Shown here: piece by piece, positions 16,703-27,553 of the stretch
Layout of the letters: every line of letters begins with the position of its first letter
How positions within the stretch are numbered: the stretch's first letter is position 1
Origin: Streptomyces fradiae ATCC 10745 = DSM 40063
Lineage (GTDB): Bacteria > Actinomycetota > Actinomycetes > Streptomycetales > Streptomycetaceae
Assembly (NCBI RefSeq): GCF_008704425.1
Contig: NZ_CP023696.1
Span: forward strand, 2,652,501 to 2,716,500
DNA: 64,000 nucleotides
Direction: 5' to 3'
Program-made: the position numbers and the translations under genes
Notes under the pieces: generated by a model
Seen by the model: only the letters and a program-made list of their open reading frames with translations
What the model was told of the DNA's origin: nothing
The model's database searches: none

Positions 16703-18109
16703 TCAGCCGTCGGCAGGCGCCGCACCCGGGGCCGCACCCGCGGCCGGGCCGGGAGCCGGGAGGACCGCGCTCACGCGGAAGCCGCCGTCCTCCGTCGGGC
16801 CCGAGACGAAGACCCCGCCCAGCGCCGTCACCCGCTCCCGCATCCCCACCAGGCCGTTGCCGCCGCTCGGCAGGCGGGCGCTGGTGGCGGCGGCGTCGGA
16901 GGGGCCGTTCTCGACCTGCATGGCGACTTCCTCCTCGCGGTGCGCGAGCCGTACGACGACCTCGGCGCCCGCCGCGTGCTTGTGGACGTTGGTCAGCGCC
17001 TCCTGCACCACCCGGTACGCGGTCTGCCCGACCTCCGGGGCGTACGCCCGCGGCTCGCCCCGCACCAGCAGTTCGACGGCCGTGCCCGTCGCGCGGGACT
17101 GCTCGACCAGCTCCTCGACCCCGTCGAGCCCCGGCCCGTCCTCCGCCGCGGAGCCGTGCCGCCGGGCGGCCGACGCCGCCGCCCGGCCCACCGCCGCCAG
17201 CGGCTCCCCCTGCGGGGACGACGGCGCCGCCCCGGACGAGGCGGCGGACGATGCCCCGGACGAGGAGGCGGACACGGGCGCCGGGTCGGCGCGCAGCACG
17301 CCCAGCATCTCCCGCAGCTCGGTCAGGGCCTGCCGCCCCATCTCGCCGACCAGCGCCGCGTTGCGCACCGCCTTCTGCGGGTCCTTCGGGGCGACCGCCT
17401 GGAGCGCCGCCGCGTGCACGACCATCAGGCTCACCCGGTGGGCGACCACGTCGTGCATCTCGCGGGCGATCCGGGTCCGCTCCTCGGTGCGGGCGAGCTG
17501 GGCGCGCTGCTCCGCCTGGTCGGCGAGGAGCGACAGCTCCTGCTCCAGGGAGTCGGCGCGCTCGCGCAGGCTCTCCATCAGCCGGCGCCGCGCCCCTATA
17601 TACAGGCCCAGCAGCACGGGCGGCGCGGTCAGACCGACCGCCATGAACACCGACAGGAGCGGCACGTACCAGGCGCCGGCGTCGAAGTCGGCGGCGGCGA
17701 CGTCCTGCCGCAGCCGCACGAAGGTGACCAGGAAGACCGCGACCAGCGACGTCCCGGCGAGCGCGGCGGTGATCCTGCGCGGCACCTCCGAGGCGGCGAG
17801 CGTGTAGAGGCCGACGACGGCCATGAGGTAGCCCATCTCGGCGGGTGTGACGGCGATGGAGACGAGGACGACCGCGATCGGCCGGCGCCGCCGCACGGCG
17901 AGCACCGATCCGGCCAGCAGCCCGAAGACCAGCCCCGCCGAGGGCGGCAGTTGCGCGCCCTCCGCGAAGTCGGCGCCCTCGGCCGCGCACTCCACGGCCG
18001 ACAGCGCTCCGAGCCCGATGTCCAGTGCGGCGGCGCGCCGCCTCTCCCACCACCCGAATCCGCGGGCGGTCGTGCCCGCGGCGTCCTGGTGTGCCCCCGT
18101 TGTGGTCAT
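16703..18109 (-). CDS. Sensor histidine kinase, NarL/DesK type (orphan)
   Basis: Encodes 468 residues from ATG 18109 (MTTTGAHQDAAG). The N-terminal half carries several hydrophobic helices (LVFGLLAGSVLAV, LVSIAVTPAEMGYLMAVVG, LLSVFMAVGLTAPPVLLG), followed by a coiled coil (RERADSLEQELSLLADQAEQ), a HisKA_3 dimerisation domain with the phospho-His in AREMHDVVAH, and an HATPase_c domain with the N-box EALTNVHKHA and GGNGLVGMRERV. A Ser/Ala-rich insert lies between HisKA_3 and HATPase_c. No response regulator gene is adjacent on either side, so it is an orphan; the LuxR-type regulators at 31 and 36 kb are candidates by class only. The signal is unknown. Confidence 0.92.
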   Translation of the reverse strand: MTTTGAHQDAAGTTARGFGWWERRRAAALDIGLGALSAVECAAEGADFAEGAQLPPSAGLVFGLLAGSVLAVRRRRPIAVVLVSIAVTPAEMGYLMAVVGLYTLAASEVPRRITAALAGTSLVAVFLVTFVRLRQDVAAADFDAGAWYVPLLSVFMAVGLTAPPVLLGLYIGARRRLMESLRERADSLEQELSLLADQAEQRAQLARTEERTRIAREMHDVVAHRVSLMVVHAAALQAVAPKDPQKAVRNAALVGEMGRQALTELREMLGVLRADPAPVSASSSGASSAASSGAAPSSPQGEPLAAVGRAAASAARRHGSAAEDGPGLDGVEELVEQSRATGTAVELLVRGEPRAYAPEVGQTAYRVVQEALTNVHKHAAGAEVVVRLAHREEEVAMQVENGPSDAAATSARLPSGGNGLVGMRERVTALGGVFVSGPTEDGGFRVSAVLPAPGPAAGAAPGAAPADG

Positions 18110-18234
18110 GCATCCCAGCCTAAGGGCGGGCTTTCCGGCCGCGCCGGGCACCGTCGCACGGAGGCCGTCCGGTACGGCATAGTGGTGCGTGCCGGTCCGG
18201 CGACCCGACCTTGTGTCCGGTTCCGCCGGACTGA

Positions 18235-18307
18235 TCCCCCATGGTGTAATCAGGCAGCACTGCGGGTTTTGGTCCCGTATGTTCAGGTTCGAATCCTGAT
18301 GGGGGAG
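18235..18307 (+). tRNA. tRNA-Gln (anticodon UUG)
   Basis: A full cloverleaf can be folded. Acceptor TCCCCCA (18235) pairs with TGGGGGA, with discriminator G. The D-arm is GTGTAATCAGGCAGCAC. The anticodon stem GCGGG/CCCGT closes loop TTTTGGT, with TTG at positions 34-36. The T-arm is TCAGG-TTCGAAT-CCTGA. The 3' CCA is not encoded, as in most Streptomyces tRNAs. It lies between the kinase gene and glmU. Confidence 0.97.
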
Positions 18308-18423
18308 CCTCCCACCGCCGTACGCACGGGTCCTGGCCTCGCGGCCGGGACCCGCCCTCGTTTCGGCTCCGATACCCCCCGGTATCCTGCGGGTGTCCAT
18401 CACCCGAAGCCGAAGGGCCACCC

Positions 18424-19869
18424 GTGAGCGCCAACCCCCCGGCCGCAGTCATCGTCCTCGCCGCGGGTGAGGGCACCCGCATGAAGTCCAAGACCCCGAA
18501 GGTCCTGCACGAGGTCTGCGGACGCTCCCTCGTCGGACACGTTGTCTCCGCCGCGCGCGAGCTGGACCCCGATCACCTCTGCGTCGTCGTCGGCCACGCC
18601 CGCGAGCAGGTCGCCGCGCACCTGGAGGAGCACTACGCCGGGACGCGCACCGCCGTCCAGTACGAGCAGAACGGCACCGGCCACGCCGTGCGCATGGCGC
18701 TGGAGGAGCTGGGCGGCGTCGACGGCACCGTCGTCGTGGTGTGCGGTGACACGCCGCTGCTGTCCGGCCGGACGCTCGGCGCGCTGGCCGCGACGCACTC
18801 CGCCGACGGCAACGCCGTGACCGTGCTGACCGCCGAGGTGCCGGACGCGACCGGGTACGGCCGCATCGTGCGGGACGCGGGGACGGGCGCCGTCACCGCG
18901 ATCGTCGAGCACAAGGACGCCACCGAGGAGCAGCGCGCGATCCGGGAGATCAACTCCGGGGTCTTCGCCTTCGACGGCCGCCTCCTCGCGGACGCCCTGG
19001 CGCAGGTCCGCACCGACAACAGCCAGGGCGAGGAGTACCTCACCGACGTGCTGGGCATCCTGCGCGAGGCCGGACACCGCGTCGGCGCCTGCGTCGCGGA
19101 CGACCACCGCGAGATCCTCGGCATCAACAACCGCGTCCAGCTCTCCGAGGCGCGCGCGCTGCTCAACCGGCGCCTGCTGGAGCGGGCCATGACGGCGGGC
19201 GTGACGGTGATCGACCCGGCGTCCGTGCAGGTCGACGTCACGGTGACGTTCGAGCGGGACGCGGTGGTCCACCCGGGCACGCAGCTGCTGGGCGCCACCC
19301 ACGTCGCCGAGGACGCCGAGGTCGGCCCGAACACCCGCCTGAAGGACACCGTGGTGGGCCGGGGCGCCCGCGTGGACAACACCGTCGCGGACGGCGCCGA
19401 GGTCGGCGAGGGCGCCTCCGTGGGCCCGTACGCCTACCTCCGGCCGGGCACGCGCCTCGGCGTCAAGAGCAAGATCGGGACGTACGTCGAGACGAAGAAC
19501 GCGACGATCGGCGAGGGCACCAAGGTGCCGCACCTGTCGTACGTGGGCGACGCCACCATCGGCGAGTACTCGAACATCGGCGCCGCCAGCGTCTTCGTGA
19601 ACTACGACGGCGAGAAGAAGCACCACACGACCATCGGGTCCCACTGCAAGACGGGATCCGACAACATGTTTGTGGCTCCTGTCACGGTCGGGGACGGCGC
19701 CTACACGGCCGCCGGCTCCGTGATCACCAAGGACGTACCGGCCGGCGCGCTGGCCGTGGCCCGTGGTCAGCAGCGGAATATCGAGGGCTGGGTCGCCCGC
19801 AAGCGGCCCGGCAGCGCCGCCGCCCAGGCCGCCTCGTCGGCCTCCGGGCAGGCCGTCGGCGAAAGCTGA
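18424..19869 (+). CDS. glmU: Bifunctional GlmU: UDP-GlcNAc pyrophosphorylase / GlcN-1-P acetyltransferase
   Basis: Encodes 481 residues from GTG 18424. The N-terminal uridyltransferase has the signature LAAGEGTRMKSKTPKVLHEV, followed by QNGTGHAVRMALEEL and VVCGDTPLL; the C-terminal left-handed beta helix (from about residue 260) shows hexapeptide repeats such as DAEVGPNTRLKDTVVGRGAR and ends with the acetyl-CoA part FVNYDGEKKHHTTIGSHC and GSDNMFVAPVTVGDG. It supplies UDP-GlcNAc for peptidoglycan. Family length is normal; the tail is Ala/Ser-rich. prs follows 111 bases later, the conserved glmU-prs order of many bacteria. Confidence 0.98.
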   Translation: MSANPPAAVIVLAAGEGTRMKSKTPKVLHEVCGRSLVGHVVSAARELDPDHLCVVVGHAREQVAAHLEEHYAGTRTAVQYEQNGTGHAVRMALEELGGVDGTVVVVCGDTPLLSGRTLGALAATHSADGNAVTVLTAEVPDATGYGRIVRDAGTGAVTAIVEHKDATEEQRAIREINSGVFAFDGRLLADALAQVRTDNSQGEEYLTDVLGILREAGHRVGACVADDHREILGINNRVQLSEARALLNRRLLERAMTAGVTVIDPASVQVDVTVTFERDAVVHPGTQLLGATHVAEDAEVGPNTRLKDTVVGRGARVDNTVADGAEVGEGASVGPYAYLRPGTRLGVKSKIGTYVETKNATIGEGTKVPHLSYVGDATIGEYSNIGAASVFVNYDGEKKHHTTIGSHCKTGSDNMFVAPVTVGDGAYTAAGSVITKDVPAGALAVARGQQRNIEGWVARKRPGSAAAQAASSASGQAVGES

Positions 19870-19879
19870 CCGAAAACAC

Positions 19880-19899
19880 GTACGCCGTACTGGGCGTAC
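19880..19899. terminator. Small hairpin between glmU and prs
   Basis: GTACGCC (19880-19886) and GGCGTAC (19893-19899) form a 7-bp stem with a 6-base loop, 11 bases after the glmU stop. It could be a weak terminator or an operator for prs. The stem is short, so the call is tentative. Confidence 0.3.
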
Positions 19900-19980
19900 C
19901 GTGATACGTGCACACAAATTCGGCTGGTTCGCGGCGACACGGGACACGCGGCCAGGGAACACGTCTGAGGAGACAGTGCT

Positions 19981-20958
19981 GTGACCGGGATCAAGACGAC
20001 CGGCGAGAAGAAGCTGATGCTCTTCTCCGGCCGCGCCCACCCCGAGCTGGCCGAGGAGGTCGCGCACCAGCTCGGTGTCGGCCTCGTACCGACGAAGGTC
20101 TTCGACTTCGCCAACGGTGAGATCTACGTCAGGTACCAGGAGTCGGCGCGCGGTGCGGACTGCTTCCTGATCCAGAGCCACACGGCTCCGATCAACAAGT
20201 GGATCATGGAGCAGCTGATCATGATCGACGCTCTGAAGCGGGCCTCCGCGGCGAGCATCACCGTGATCATCCCGTCCTACGGCTACGCCCGCCAGGACAA
20301 GAAGCACAAGGGCCGCGAGCCGATCTCGGCGCGCCTGGTGGCCGACCTGCTGAAGACGGCGGGCGCGGACCGCATCCTCACCGTGGACCTCCACACGGAC
20401 CAGATCCAGGGCTTCTTCGACGGCCCGGTCGACCACCTGACCGCCCTGCCGGTCCTCGCGGACTACGTGGGCGCGAAGGTCGACCGCTCCAAGCTGACCG
20501 TCGTCTCCCCCGACGCCGGGCGCGTGCGCGTCGCCGACCGCTGGTGCGACCGGCTGGACGCGCCGCTGGCGATCGTCCACAAGCGCCGCGACAAGGACGT
20601 CGCCAACCAGGTGACCGTCCACGAGGTCGTCGGCGAGGTCAAGGGCCGCGTGTGCGTCCTGGTCGACGACATGATCGACACGGGCGGCACCATCTGCGCC
20701 GCCGCCGAGGCGCTGTTCGCGCACGGCGCCGAGGACGTCATCGTCACGGCGACGCACGGCATCCTCTCCGGCCCGGCCGCGGACCGCCTGAAGAACTCGA
20801 AGGTCAGCGAGTTCGTCCTGACCAACACGCTGCCCACGCCGGGCGAGCTGGAGCTGGACAAGATCACGGTGCTCTCCATCGCGCCGACGATCGCCCGCGC
20901 CGTGCGCGAGGTCTTCGAGGACGGCTCGGTCACCAGCCTCTTCGAGGAGCAGCAGTAG
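19981..20958 (+). CDS. prs: Ribose-phosphate pyrophosphokinase
   Basis: Encodes 325 residues from GTG 19981 with GAGGAG just upstream. It makes PRPP from ribose 5-phosphate and ATP for nucleotide, histidine and tryptophan synthesis. Recognisable are FSGRAHPELAEEVA, the catalytic flexible-loop region SYGYARQDKKHKGREPISA, VDLHTDQIQGFFD, the ribose-phosphate loop VVSPDAGRVRVA, and the PRPP-binding signature VLVDDMIDTGGTI. It is a class I enzyme of normal length. A strong hairpin follows at 21027-21068. Confidence 0.98.
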   Translation: MTGIKTTGEKKLMLFSGRAHPELAEEVAHQLGVGLVPTKVFDFANGEIYVRYQESARGADCFLIQSHTAPINKWIMEQLIMIDALKRASAASITVIIPSYGYARQDKKHKGREPISARLVADLLKTAGADRILTVDLHTDQIQGFFDGPVDHLTALPVLADYVGAKVDRSKLTVVSPDAGRVRVADRWCDRLDAPLAIVHKRRDKDVANQVTVHEVVGEVKGRVCVLVDDMIDTGGTICAAAEALFAHGAEDVIVTATHGILSGPAADRLKNSKVSEFVLTNTLPTPGELELDKITVLSIAPTIARAVREVFEDGSVTSLFEEQQ

Positions 20959-21026
20959 TCCCGTAGGGGCGACCCGGGGCACGACCGGTTGCGGGCCGGG
21001 CGCGCGCCGGTCCCTGCCGGACAGCC

Positions 21027-21068
21027 CGCGGAAGGCCGCTTCCCCCCTCGGGGGGGCGGCCTTCCGCG
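21027..21068 (+). terminator. Terminator of prs
   Basis: CGCGGAAGGCCGC (21027-21039) pairs perfectly with GCGGCCTTCCGCG (21056-21068), and the loop itself contains C-run/G-run complementarity. It starts 69 bases after the prs stop and is the strongest hairpin in this interval. Confidence 0.8.
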
Positions 21069-21093
21069 TGCCCGGCCGCCGAGGTACGGGGGC

Positions 21094-21194
21094 GGGCGGC
21101 GGCCGGAGGCGTGGTGCGGGGACGGCCGGGCACGGGGGCGGGCGGCGGGCGGCGGCCGGAGGCGTGGTGCGGGGACGGCCGGGCGCGGGGGCGG
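21094..21194. repeat. 48-bp direct repeat in tandem
   Basis: A 48-base GC-rich sequence starting GGGCGGCGGCCGGAGG occurs at 21094-21141 and again at 21147-21194 (period 53) with one mismatch noted. No coding potential is evident. The rest of the 20959-21459 gap holds the prs terminator, GC-rich filler and the rplY promoter and leader. Confidence 0.85.
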
Positions 21195-21289
21195 CGCTGC
21201 GGCGGGCAGAGGTGAGGGCGGACGGTCGCGGTGACGGCGGCGGGGCGCGGCGAGAGCGGCGGGGCGCGGGCGAGGGCGGCGGTGATCGA

Positions 21290-21319
21290 TTGGGCGGGCC
21301 GGGGGGCGCCGAGTAGACT
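21290..21319 (+). promoter_or_regulatory. Candidate rplY promoter
   Basis: TTGGGC (21290-21295), an 18-base spacer and TAGACT (21314-21319) resemble a principal-sigma promoter. It predicts a leader of about 130 bases before the rplY ATG at 21460. Confidence 0.5.
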
Positions 21320-21459
21320 GTCGGAGTTGCTCGGCGAGGGAGGCCGTGGCCCAGGTGGCCCCGGCGGTCCGTTATCGACGCGCTCTTCGTAGCAGGCCAG
21401 TCCAGTCGTGGCCGAGTGACCGCGACCAGATATCCGCCGACGCATACGAGGAGTGCGCC

Positions 21460-22047
21460 ATGTCCGAGGTGAAGATCACCGCCGAGACCCGCAGCGAGTT
21501 CGGCAAGGGTGCCGCCCGCCGCATCCGCCGCGAGAACAAGGTCCCGGGTGTCCTGTACGGCCACGGCACCGACCCGGTCCACCTGACCCTGCCGGGCCAC
21601 GACCTGATGATGGCGCTCAAGACGTCGAACGTCCTGCTCTCCCTGGACCTGGACGGCAAGACCGAGCTGGCCATCCCGAAGGCCGTGCAGCGCGACCCGC
21701 TGAAGGGCTTCCTGGAGCACGTCGACCTCCTCCTCGTGAAGCGCGGCGAGCAGGTCAACGTCGAGATCCCGGTCGTCACCGAGGGCGAGCTGGCCCCGGG
21801 CGGCAACCTGCTCGAGCACGTGCTGAACGCCCTGCCGGTCGAGGCCGAGGCCACCCACATCCCGGAGTCGCTCTCCGTCTCCGTCGCGGGCCTGGAGGCC
21901 GGCGCCTCCGTCCTGGCCAAGGACATCGCCCTGCCGAAGGGCGTCTCCCTCGCCGTCGAGGCGGACACCGTCGTCCTGCAGGTCCTGGCCGCCCAGGCCG
22001 AGGAGCCGGCCGAGGGCGCCGAGTCCGCCGAGTCCGCCGAGGCCTGA
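21460..22047 (+). CDS. rplY: Ribosomal protein bL25 (Ctc/TL5 form)
   Basis: Encodes 195 residues starting MSEVKITAETRSEFGKGAAR, with GAGGAG upstream of ATG 21460. The N-terminal 5S-rRNA-binding domain shows RRIRRENKVPGVLYGHGTDP; the C-terminal TL5-type domain follows (LLVKRGEQVNVEIPVVTEGE, ALPVEAEATHIPESL). The tail AEEPAEGAESAESAEA is acidic and Ala-rich. This long form is a general-stress 50S protein in Gram-positives. pth follows after a hairpin. Confidence 0.97.
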   Translation: MSEVKITAETRSEFGKGAARRIRRENKVPGVLYGHGTDPVHLTLPGHDLMMALKTSNVLLSLDLDGKTELAIPKAVQRDPLKGFLEHVDLLLVKRGEQVNVEIPVVTEGELAPGGNLLEHVLNALPVEAEATHIPESLSVSVAGLEAGASVLAKDIALPKGVSLAVEADTVVLQVLAAQAEEPAEGAESAESAEA

Positions 22048-22209
22048 GCACCGTCCGCCGCGCCGGGCGCGGTGTGACCGCGGGCCCGGCCACGGCCCGG
22101 CGCCGCGACCGCGGGCCGGCGCCCGGCCGCGGCCCGTCGCCGTCGTGACGGCCCGAGGCGTCGCTCACCGCGCCTCCGGGGCGCTGTGAGCGGGTCCCTT
22201 CGGCCGTCG

Positions 22210-22234
22210 TGGGGGGTGCGTCCAGCACCCCCCA
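22210..22234 (+). terminator. Hairpin between rplY and pth
   Basis: TGGGGGGTGC (22210-22219) pairs perfectly with GCACCCCCCA (22225-22234) across a 5-base loop. It ends 26 bases before the pth start, so it may attenuate read-through from rplY into pth. Confidence 0.6.
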
Positions 22235-22260
22235 CACCCCTTTCCTGGAGGCAGACGCAG

Positions 22261-22857
22261 ATGACGACCGACGCAAGCGCCCCCTGGCTCATCGCGGGGC
22301 TGGGCAACCCGGGCCCCGGCTACGCGGGGAACCGGCACAACGTCGGCTTCATGGTGGCCGACCTCCTCGCCGAGCGGATCGGCGGCTCCTTCAAGCGGCA
22401 CGGCAAGGCGCAGGCCCAGGTCGTGGAGGGGCGCATCGGCGCTCCCGGCCCGGCCGGCCGCCGGGTCGTCCTCGCCAAGCCCATGTCGTACATGAACCTC
22501 TCCGGCGGGCCGGTCACCGCGCTGCGGGACTTCTACAAGGTGCCCACCGGCAACATCGTCGCCGTCCACGACGAGCTGGACATCGACTACGGCGTCCTCC
22601 GCCTCAAGCTGGGCGGCGGCGACAACGGCCACAACGGCCTGAAGTCGATGACCAAGGCGATGGGCCCCGACTACCACCGGGTGCGGTTCGGCATCGGCCG
22701 CCCGCCCGGCCGGATGCCGGTCGCCGACTTCGTCCTCAAGGACTTCTCCCCGGCCGAGCGCAAGGAACTGGACTACTTCGTGGACCGGGCCGCCGACGCC
22801 GTCGAGGCGCTGGTCATCGAGGGCCTGGAGCGGGCCCAGTCCACGTACAACTCCTGA
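22261..22857 (+). CDS. pth: Peptidyl-tRNA hydrolase
   Basis: Encodes 198 residues from ATG 22261 with CTGGAGG upstream. It releases tRNA from drop-off peptidyl-tRNA. The family core is intact: [19 protein letters not shown] with the catalytic His, [19 protein letters not shown] and [13 protein letters not shown], then [16 protein letters not shown]. The length is usual. It follows rplY as in many bacteria. Confidence 0.98.
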   Translation: MTTDASAPWLIAGLGNPGPGYAGNRHNVGFMVADLLAERIGGSFKRHGKAQAQVVEGRIGAPGPAGRRVVLAKPMSYMNLSGGPVTALRDFYKVPTGNIVAVHDELDIDYGVLRLKLGGGDNGHNGLKSMTKAMGPDYHRVRFGIGRPPGRMPVADFVLKDFSPAERKELDYFVDRAADAVEALVIEGLERAQSTYNS

Positions 22858-22911
22858 CGGCCGGCCACCGGGATTGACCGGGCGCGGCCCCATGGCCAAG
22901 GATCGCGCCCC

Positions 22912-23430
22912 ATGAGCCCCAAGCGTCCCCGGAGCCCGCAGCGCCCGCAGCGCCCGAAGCGCCCGAAGAAGCGGACCTCCGCCCTCCCGTACCTCCTGGC
23001 CCTCGCCATGGCGCTGGTGGCCCTGGTGCTGGTGGCGGCCGGGGTCTGGGCCTCGTGGGACACCGCGCAGCACGTCCTGCTCTCCAAGGGCCGTGAGCAC
23101 GGCACCATGACGGTCACCGGCTGCGGCGACGAGGTGTGCACGGGCCGGTTCGCCCCCGAGGCGCCCGGCGCGCCGTCCCGTACGGACATGACGATCCCCC
23201 GGTCCGTCGCCGTCGAGAAGGGCGGGGTGTACGAGGTGGTCGTGAAGCCCGACACGACCGAGGCGGTGCGCGCCGGCCTGGCCGGCGGGCTGCACGCGTG
23301 GCTGCCGCTGGGCGGCGCGCTGCTGCTGGCCGCCCCGGTGCTCGGCGGCGGGCTGCGCTGGCCCCGCGCCGCGTGGGCGTCGGGCGGGGCGGGCGGGGTG
23401 CTGCTCGTGGCCTCGTTCCTGGCGCTCTGA
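22912..23430 (+). CDS. Hypothetical membrane protein with basic N-terminus
   Basis: Encodes 172 residues starting MSPKRPRSPQRPQRPKRPKK, a Pro/Arg/Lys repeat tail in the cytoplasm. A transmembrane helix follows (LLALAMALVALVLVAAGVW), then an extracytoplasmic segment with a CGDEVC pair and an IPRSVAVEKGGVYEVVVKP beta region, then two hydrophobic helices at the C-terminus (LPLGGALLLAAPVLGG and GGVLLVASFLAL). The CxxxxC could form a disulfide outside. This gene follows pth in Streptomyces genomes I recall, but no function is known. Confidence 0.8.
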   Translation: MSPKRPRSPQRPQRPKRPKKRTSALPYLLALAMALVALVLVAAGVWASWDTAQHVLLSKGREHGTMTVTGCGDEVCTGRFAPEAPGAPSRTDMTIPRSVAVEKGGVYEVVVKPDTTEAVRAGLAGGLHAWLPLGGALLLAAPVLGGGLRWPRAAWASGGAGGVLLVASFLAL

Positions 23431-23502
23431 CGATGCGTCAGTCGCCCTGGTTACTAGCAGGTCGTGGCCGAATCTCTACGAAGTTCCGTACAACCAAACC
23501 AG

Positions 23503-23514
23503 ATGTGATCACAT
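23503..23514. promoter_or_regulatory. Perfect 12-bp palindrome upstream of the LAETG protein gene
   Basis: ATGTGATCACAT lies in an AT-rich island (about 23440-23530) 136 bases before the wall-protein start. It resembles a regulator binding site, but the two TGTGA half-sites abut with no spacer, so it is not a Crp consensus. A TTGACT at 23574-23579 could be a -35 element. Confidence 0.4.
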
Positions 23515-23649
23515 TGTTATCGATCCGTCAGGGCTCAAACGGAGCAGACCGGCCCATACACCCCTGATCCCCCTTGACTGGTTCTCGACGTCGAAGGAAG
23601 CTGAGCCGCCCCCCCCACGGCCTCCGTCACCTCTCACGTTGGACTGCCC

Positions 23650-24423
23650 ATGCGCACCCTTTCGAAGACCACCGGCGCTCTGGTGGCGGCCGCGGCCTGC
23701 GGTCTGCTCCTCGCCCCCGCCGCCCACGCCACCAAGGGCGACAACGGCACCGTGAAGATCCACGACTCGAAGACCGGCGAGGAGCTCAAGAAGAACGAGC
23801 CCAAGGTCTGCGAGTTCTACCTCGACGCCTTCAAGTTCGACGCCGCCCAGAAGGTCACCTGGGAGATCCAGGCGTGGGCGAACAACGAGCTCGAGAAGGG
23901 CACCACCGTCGAGGAGGGCGCCTTCACCCTGGACGGCCAGGGCCACGGCCGCACCGAGGACATGACCCTCCCCGACGGCCAGTACAAGCTGTTCTGGAGC
24001 TGGGAGGGCATGAAGGGCGCCCCCAAGCACAAGGTCTTCAAGAGCGACTGCCCCGACGAGACTCCGGACCCGAGCGGCTCCCCGTCCGAGGACCCGTCCG
24101 GCACCCCGACCCCGACGGACACCCCGTCCGAGGAGCCGTCGGGCACGCCGTCCGAGAACCCGTCGGGCACGCCGTCCGAGAACCCGTCCGAGACCCCCTC
24201 GGCCACCCCGTCCGAGACGCCGGGCACGCCCGCGCCGTCCGAGACCGCTCCGGGCGGCGCCGAGCCGACCGCCGCTCCGTCCGCCTCCGAGGGCGCCGTC
24301 GACGGTGACCTCGCCGAGACCGGCAGCAGCACCCCCGTGGCCGCCCTCGCCGCCGCGGCCGCCGCGCTCGTCGCCGGCGGTGCCTTCCTGGTGATGCGCC
24401 GCCGCAAGGCCCAGCAGCACTGA
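23650..24423 (+). CDS. LAETG-motif surface protein (sortase substrate)
   Basis: Encodes 257 residues starting MRTLSKTTGALVAAAACG; a Sec signal peptide ends near AAHATKG. A compact domain of about 120 residues follows (NGTVKIHDSKTGEELKKNEP, VCEFYLDAFKF, VTWEIQAWA) with two cysteines (VCEF, KSDCPD). Then comes a Pro/Ser/Thr/Glu stalk of PSEDPSGTP and PSENPSGTP repeats, the sorting signal LAETG, a hydrophobic helix and a basic tail RRRKAQQH. LAxTG is the class E sortase type used in Streptomyces aerial development. The protein is predicted to be wall-anchored; its binding function is unknown. Confidence 0.9.
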   Translation: MRTLSKTTGALVAAAACGLLLAPAAHATKGDNGTVKIHDSKTGEELKKNEPKVCEFYLDAFKFDAAQKVTWEIQAWANNELEKGTTVEEGAFTLDGQGHGRTEDMTLPDGQYKLFWSWEGMKGAPKHKVFKSDCPDETPDPSGSPSEDPSGTPTPTDTPSEEPSGTPSENPSGTPSENPSETPSATPSETPGTPAPSETAPGGAEPTAAPSASEGAVDGDLAETGSSTPVAALAAAAAALVAGGAFLVMRRRKAQQH

Positions 24424-24451
24424 CGACGCGCCCCGCGCGCGTGAAACGGGC

Positions 24452-24483
24452 GGGCCCCCGCCGGAGCGATCCGGCGGGGGCCC
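24452..24483. terminator. Bidirectional terminator between surface protein gene and ppc
   Basis: GGGCCCCCGCCGGA (24452-24465) pairs perfectly with TCCGGCGGGGGCCC (24470-24483) around the tetraloop GCGA. The 14-bp stem lies between the convergent stops at 24423 and 24528. Confidence 0.9.
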
Positions 24484-24527
24484 TTCCCGTGTGCGGGGCC
24501 CGCCCCTGCGAGGGGCGGGCGCGGGCG

Positions 24528-27257
<2,730 letters not shown>

Positions 27258-27472
27258 AGGTGCGGCTCCTTGCAGTGATGAGCACGTCTGGGAGGGGGTA
27301 CTGCTGAGGTGTCCCCGGGAAACGCCCTTCGTGCTACCGGCCGGTTGCGCGAGGCGGTCCCAGCGGGACGCTGCGGACCGCGCTGTCCGACGGACCCAGG
27401 ATAGGTGTCCGTCCGTGCCACGCCGCTCGCAGCCCTCTTGCCGCGGGCCCCGGCGCTGCCATACTTACGACT

Positions 27473-27510
27473 CCGTAGGTTACGGCACCGTAGGAAACCG
27501 GACCGTACGG
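27473..27510 (+). promoter_or_regulatory. Array of CCGTA/TACGG half-sites before the desaturase
   Basis: CCGTA (27473), TACGG (27481), CCGTA (27488) and the fused palindrome CCGTACGG (27503-27510) form overlapping inverted repeats with 2- to 3-base spacers. They lie 44-81 bases before the desaturase ATG, next to a possible -10 (CATACT, 27460-27465). TACGG-n-CCGTA is the kind of site used by TetR repressors of desaturase genes; the TetR gene at 28540 is the likely binder. Confidence 0.6.
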
Positions 27511-27553
27511 AACACCCCCACAGTCCCCCTTCGTCTCACCCCCGAGGACGCCC

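Noticed and set aside
18235..18307. Possible defective acceptor stem in tRNA-Gln
   Set aside because: A first reading suggested a missing C, but the sequence has five Cs (18236-18240), giving a perfect TCCCCCA/TGGGGGA stem.
23503..23514. Crp binding site
   Set aside because: Crp needs TGTGA and TCACA separated by six bases; here the halves abut, so the match is only superficial.
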